Shown here in pieces: positions 42,225-42,804 of a DNA stretch of 42,804 nucleotides. The notes beneath the pieces were generated by a model. It made no database searches. It was given only the letters and a program-made list of their open reading frames with translations, and was not told the origin of the DNA. Both the position numbers and the translations under genes were made by a program. This DNA is from Alphaproteobacteria bacterium (lineage in GTDB: Bacteria > Pseudomonadota > Alphaproteobacteria > Rhizobiales > Beijerinckiaceae), in the NCBI GenBank assembly GCA_021325385.1, contig JAJPHH010000068.1:1-42804 (forward strand), in the 5' to 3' direction. Each line of letters starts with the position of its first letter. The stretch's first letter is position 1.

Positions 42225-42804
42225 TCATGAGCGTGACGGATAAAGTCATCATCACCTGCGCGATCACCGGGGCGATTCATACGCCGACCATGTCGCCCTA
42301 TCTGCCGATCACGCCGGACCAGATCGCGTCCGAGGCGATCGCCGCCGCCGAAGCCGGCGCCGCCATCCTGCATCTCCACGCGCGCGACCCGGAGACCGGC
42401 AAGCCGGACCAGACGCCGGAAGCATTCGCCAAGTTCCTGCCGCGAATCAAGCAGGGCACGAAAGCGGCGATCAACATCACCACCGGCGGCAGCCCCTATA
42501 TGCGGGTCGACGAGCGGGTCAAGCCGGCGGCGACTTTCAAGCCGGAAGTCGCTTCGCTCAATATGGGCTCGATCAATTTCGGCCTCTACCATCTGCTCGC
42601 CAAATACAAGGATTTCAAATTCGATTGGGAGAAGCCGCATCTGGAGGCGACGCGCGATCTCGTCTTCCGCAACAGCTTCAAGGATATCGAGTACATCCTC
42701 GAGACGTGCTACGGCAACGGCACGCGCTTCGAATTCGAATGTTACGACATCGCGCATCTCTACAATCTCGCCCATTTCGCCGATCGCAAGCTGGTCAAGC
42801 CGCC
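42225..42804 (+). CDS. BKACE family (beta-keto acid cleavage enzyme, DUF849), cut by right edge
   Basis: ATG 42225 has GAGG 4-7 nt upstream; 193 codons seen, no stop. VIITCAITGAIHTPTMSPYL, PITPDQIASEAIAAAEAGAA and ILHLHARDPETGKPDQTPE are the opening of the BKACE fold, with HLHARDP giving the zinc ligands. NITTGG, LNMGSINFG and FEFECYDIAHLYNLAHF follow as in Kce and the related dehydrocarnitine cleavage enzymes. BKACEs cleave a beta-keto acid with acetyl-CoA to give acetoacetate and a CoA ester. With the preceding beta-hydroxyacid dehydrogenase this gives the classic dehydrogenase-BKACE pair; the sugar-type transporter suggests a non-standard substrate. Confidence 0.93.

Overview
The window looks like chromosome of a GC-rich alphaproteobacterium, probably in the Hyphomicrobiales. 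The evidence is GC-rich codon use, several CUT2-type sugar ABC transporters, the gene content, and an interspersed palindrome of the kind common in Bradyrhizobium/Rhodopseudomonas-type genomes. I cannot name the genus.

The left edge is a cut-off secreted thermonuclease-like gene (minus strand) followed by an intact tRNA-Arg(CCT) at 671-747. From the 3' end of that tRNA to about 24.1 kb, base composition is visibly lower in GC and the DNA carries at least six broken genes: a short-chain dehydrogenase, the C-terminus of a 3-hydroxyisobutyrate dehydrogenase, an LhgO-like oxidase, a solute-binding protein with an in-frame TAG, a frameshifted ABC ATPase-permease fusion, and an IS256-type transposase fragment. 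A decayed full-length copy of the same tRNA lies at about 25.95-26.03 kb. I read 748-24.1 kb as an old, decaying genomic island inserted at tRNA-Arg; no integrase is left in the window.

The island has two parts. On the minus strand (10618 down to 1162) a tightly packed operon encodes a complete 2-oxoacid dehydrogenase complex (E1 alpha, E1 beta, E2, E3) with two unexpected members between E2 and E3: an M24/creatinase-fold protein lacking one metal ligand and a CobW-type metal GTPase. An SDR and a ketopantoate-reductase-like protein follow. On the plus strand (11403-23713) are two zinc-type alcohol dehydrogenases, an unusual cytoplasmic protein joining a winged-helix domain to a whole sugar solute-binding protein, a PRISE-type (progesterone 5-beta-reductase-like) reductase, a Gfo/Idh/MocA dehydrogenase, a CUT2-like ABC transporter (two of its genes broken), an ABM-domain protein and a VOC protein. 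This looks like import and oxidation of a small carbonyl or polyol compound, but the transporter is probably no longer functional.

From 24.4 kb rightwards the DNA is richer in GC and the genes look intact. It begins with a peptidoglycan-binding-domain protein with an unknown C-terminal part and a small unknown protein. Next comes a glycan-type cluster (WbqC-like, glycosyltransferase-like, beta-propeller glycosidase-like, PglD/NeuD-like acyltransferase, a divergent B12-binding radical SAM enzyme, and a DegT-type aminotransferase). Then come an LLM flavin oxidoreductase and a carboxymuconolactone-decarboxylase-like protein.

The last 8 kb are a coherent catabolic locus: a divergent GntR/FCD regulator, a periplasmic sugar-binding protein, a double-domain ABC ATPase, one polypeptide holding two permeases, an SDR, an L-gulonate/3-hydroxyacyl-CoA-type dehydrogenase, and a BKACE (beta-keto acid cleavage enzyme) cut by the right edge. 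Together they suggest uptake of a polyol- or sugar-acid-like compound, oxidation to a beta-keto acid, and cleavage with acetyl-CoA.
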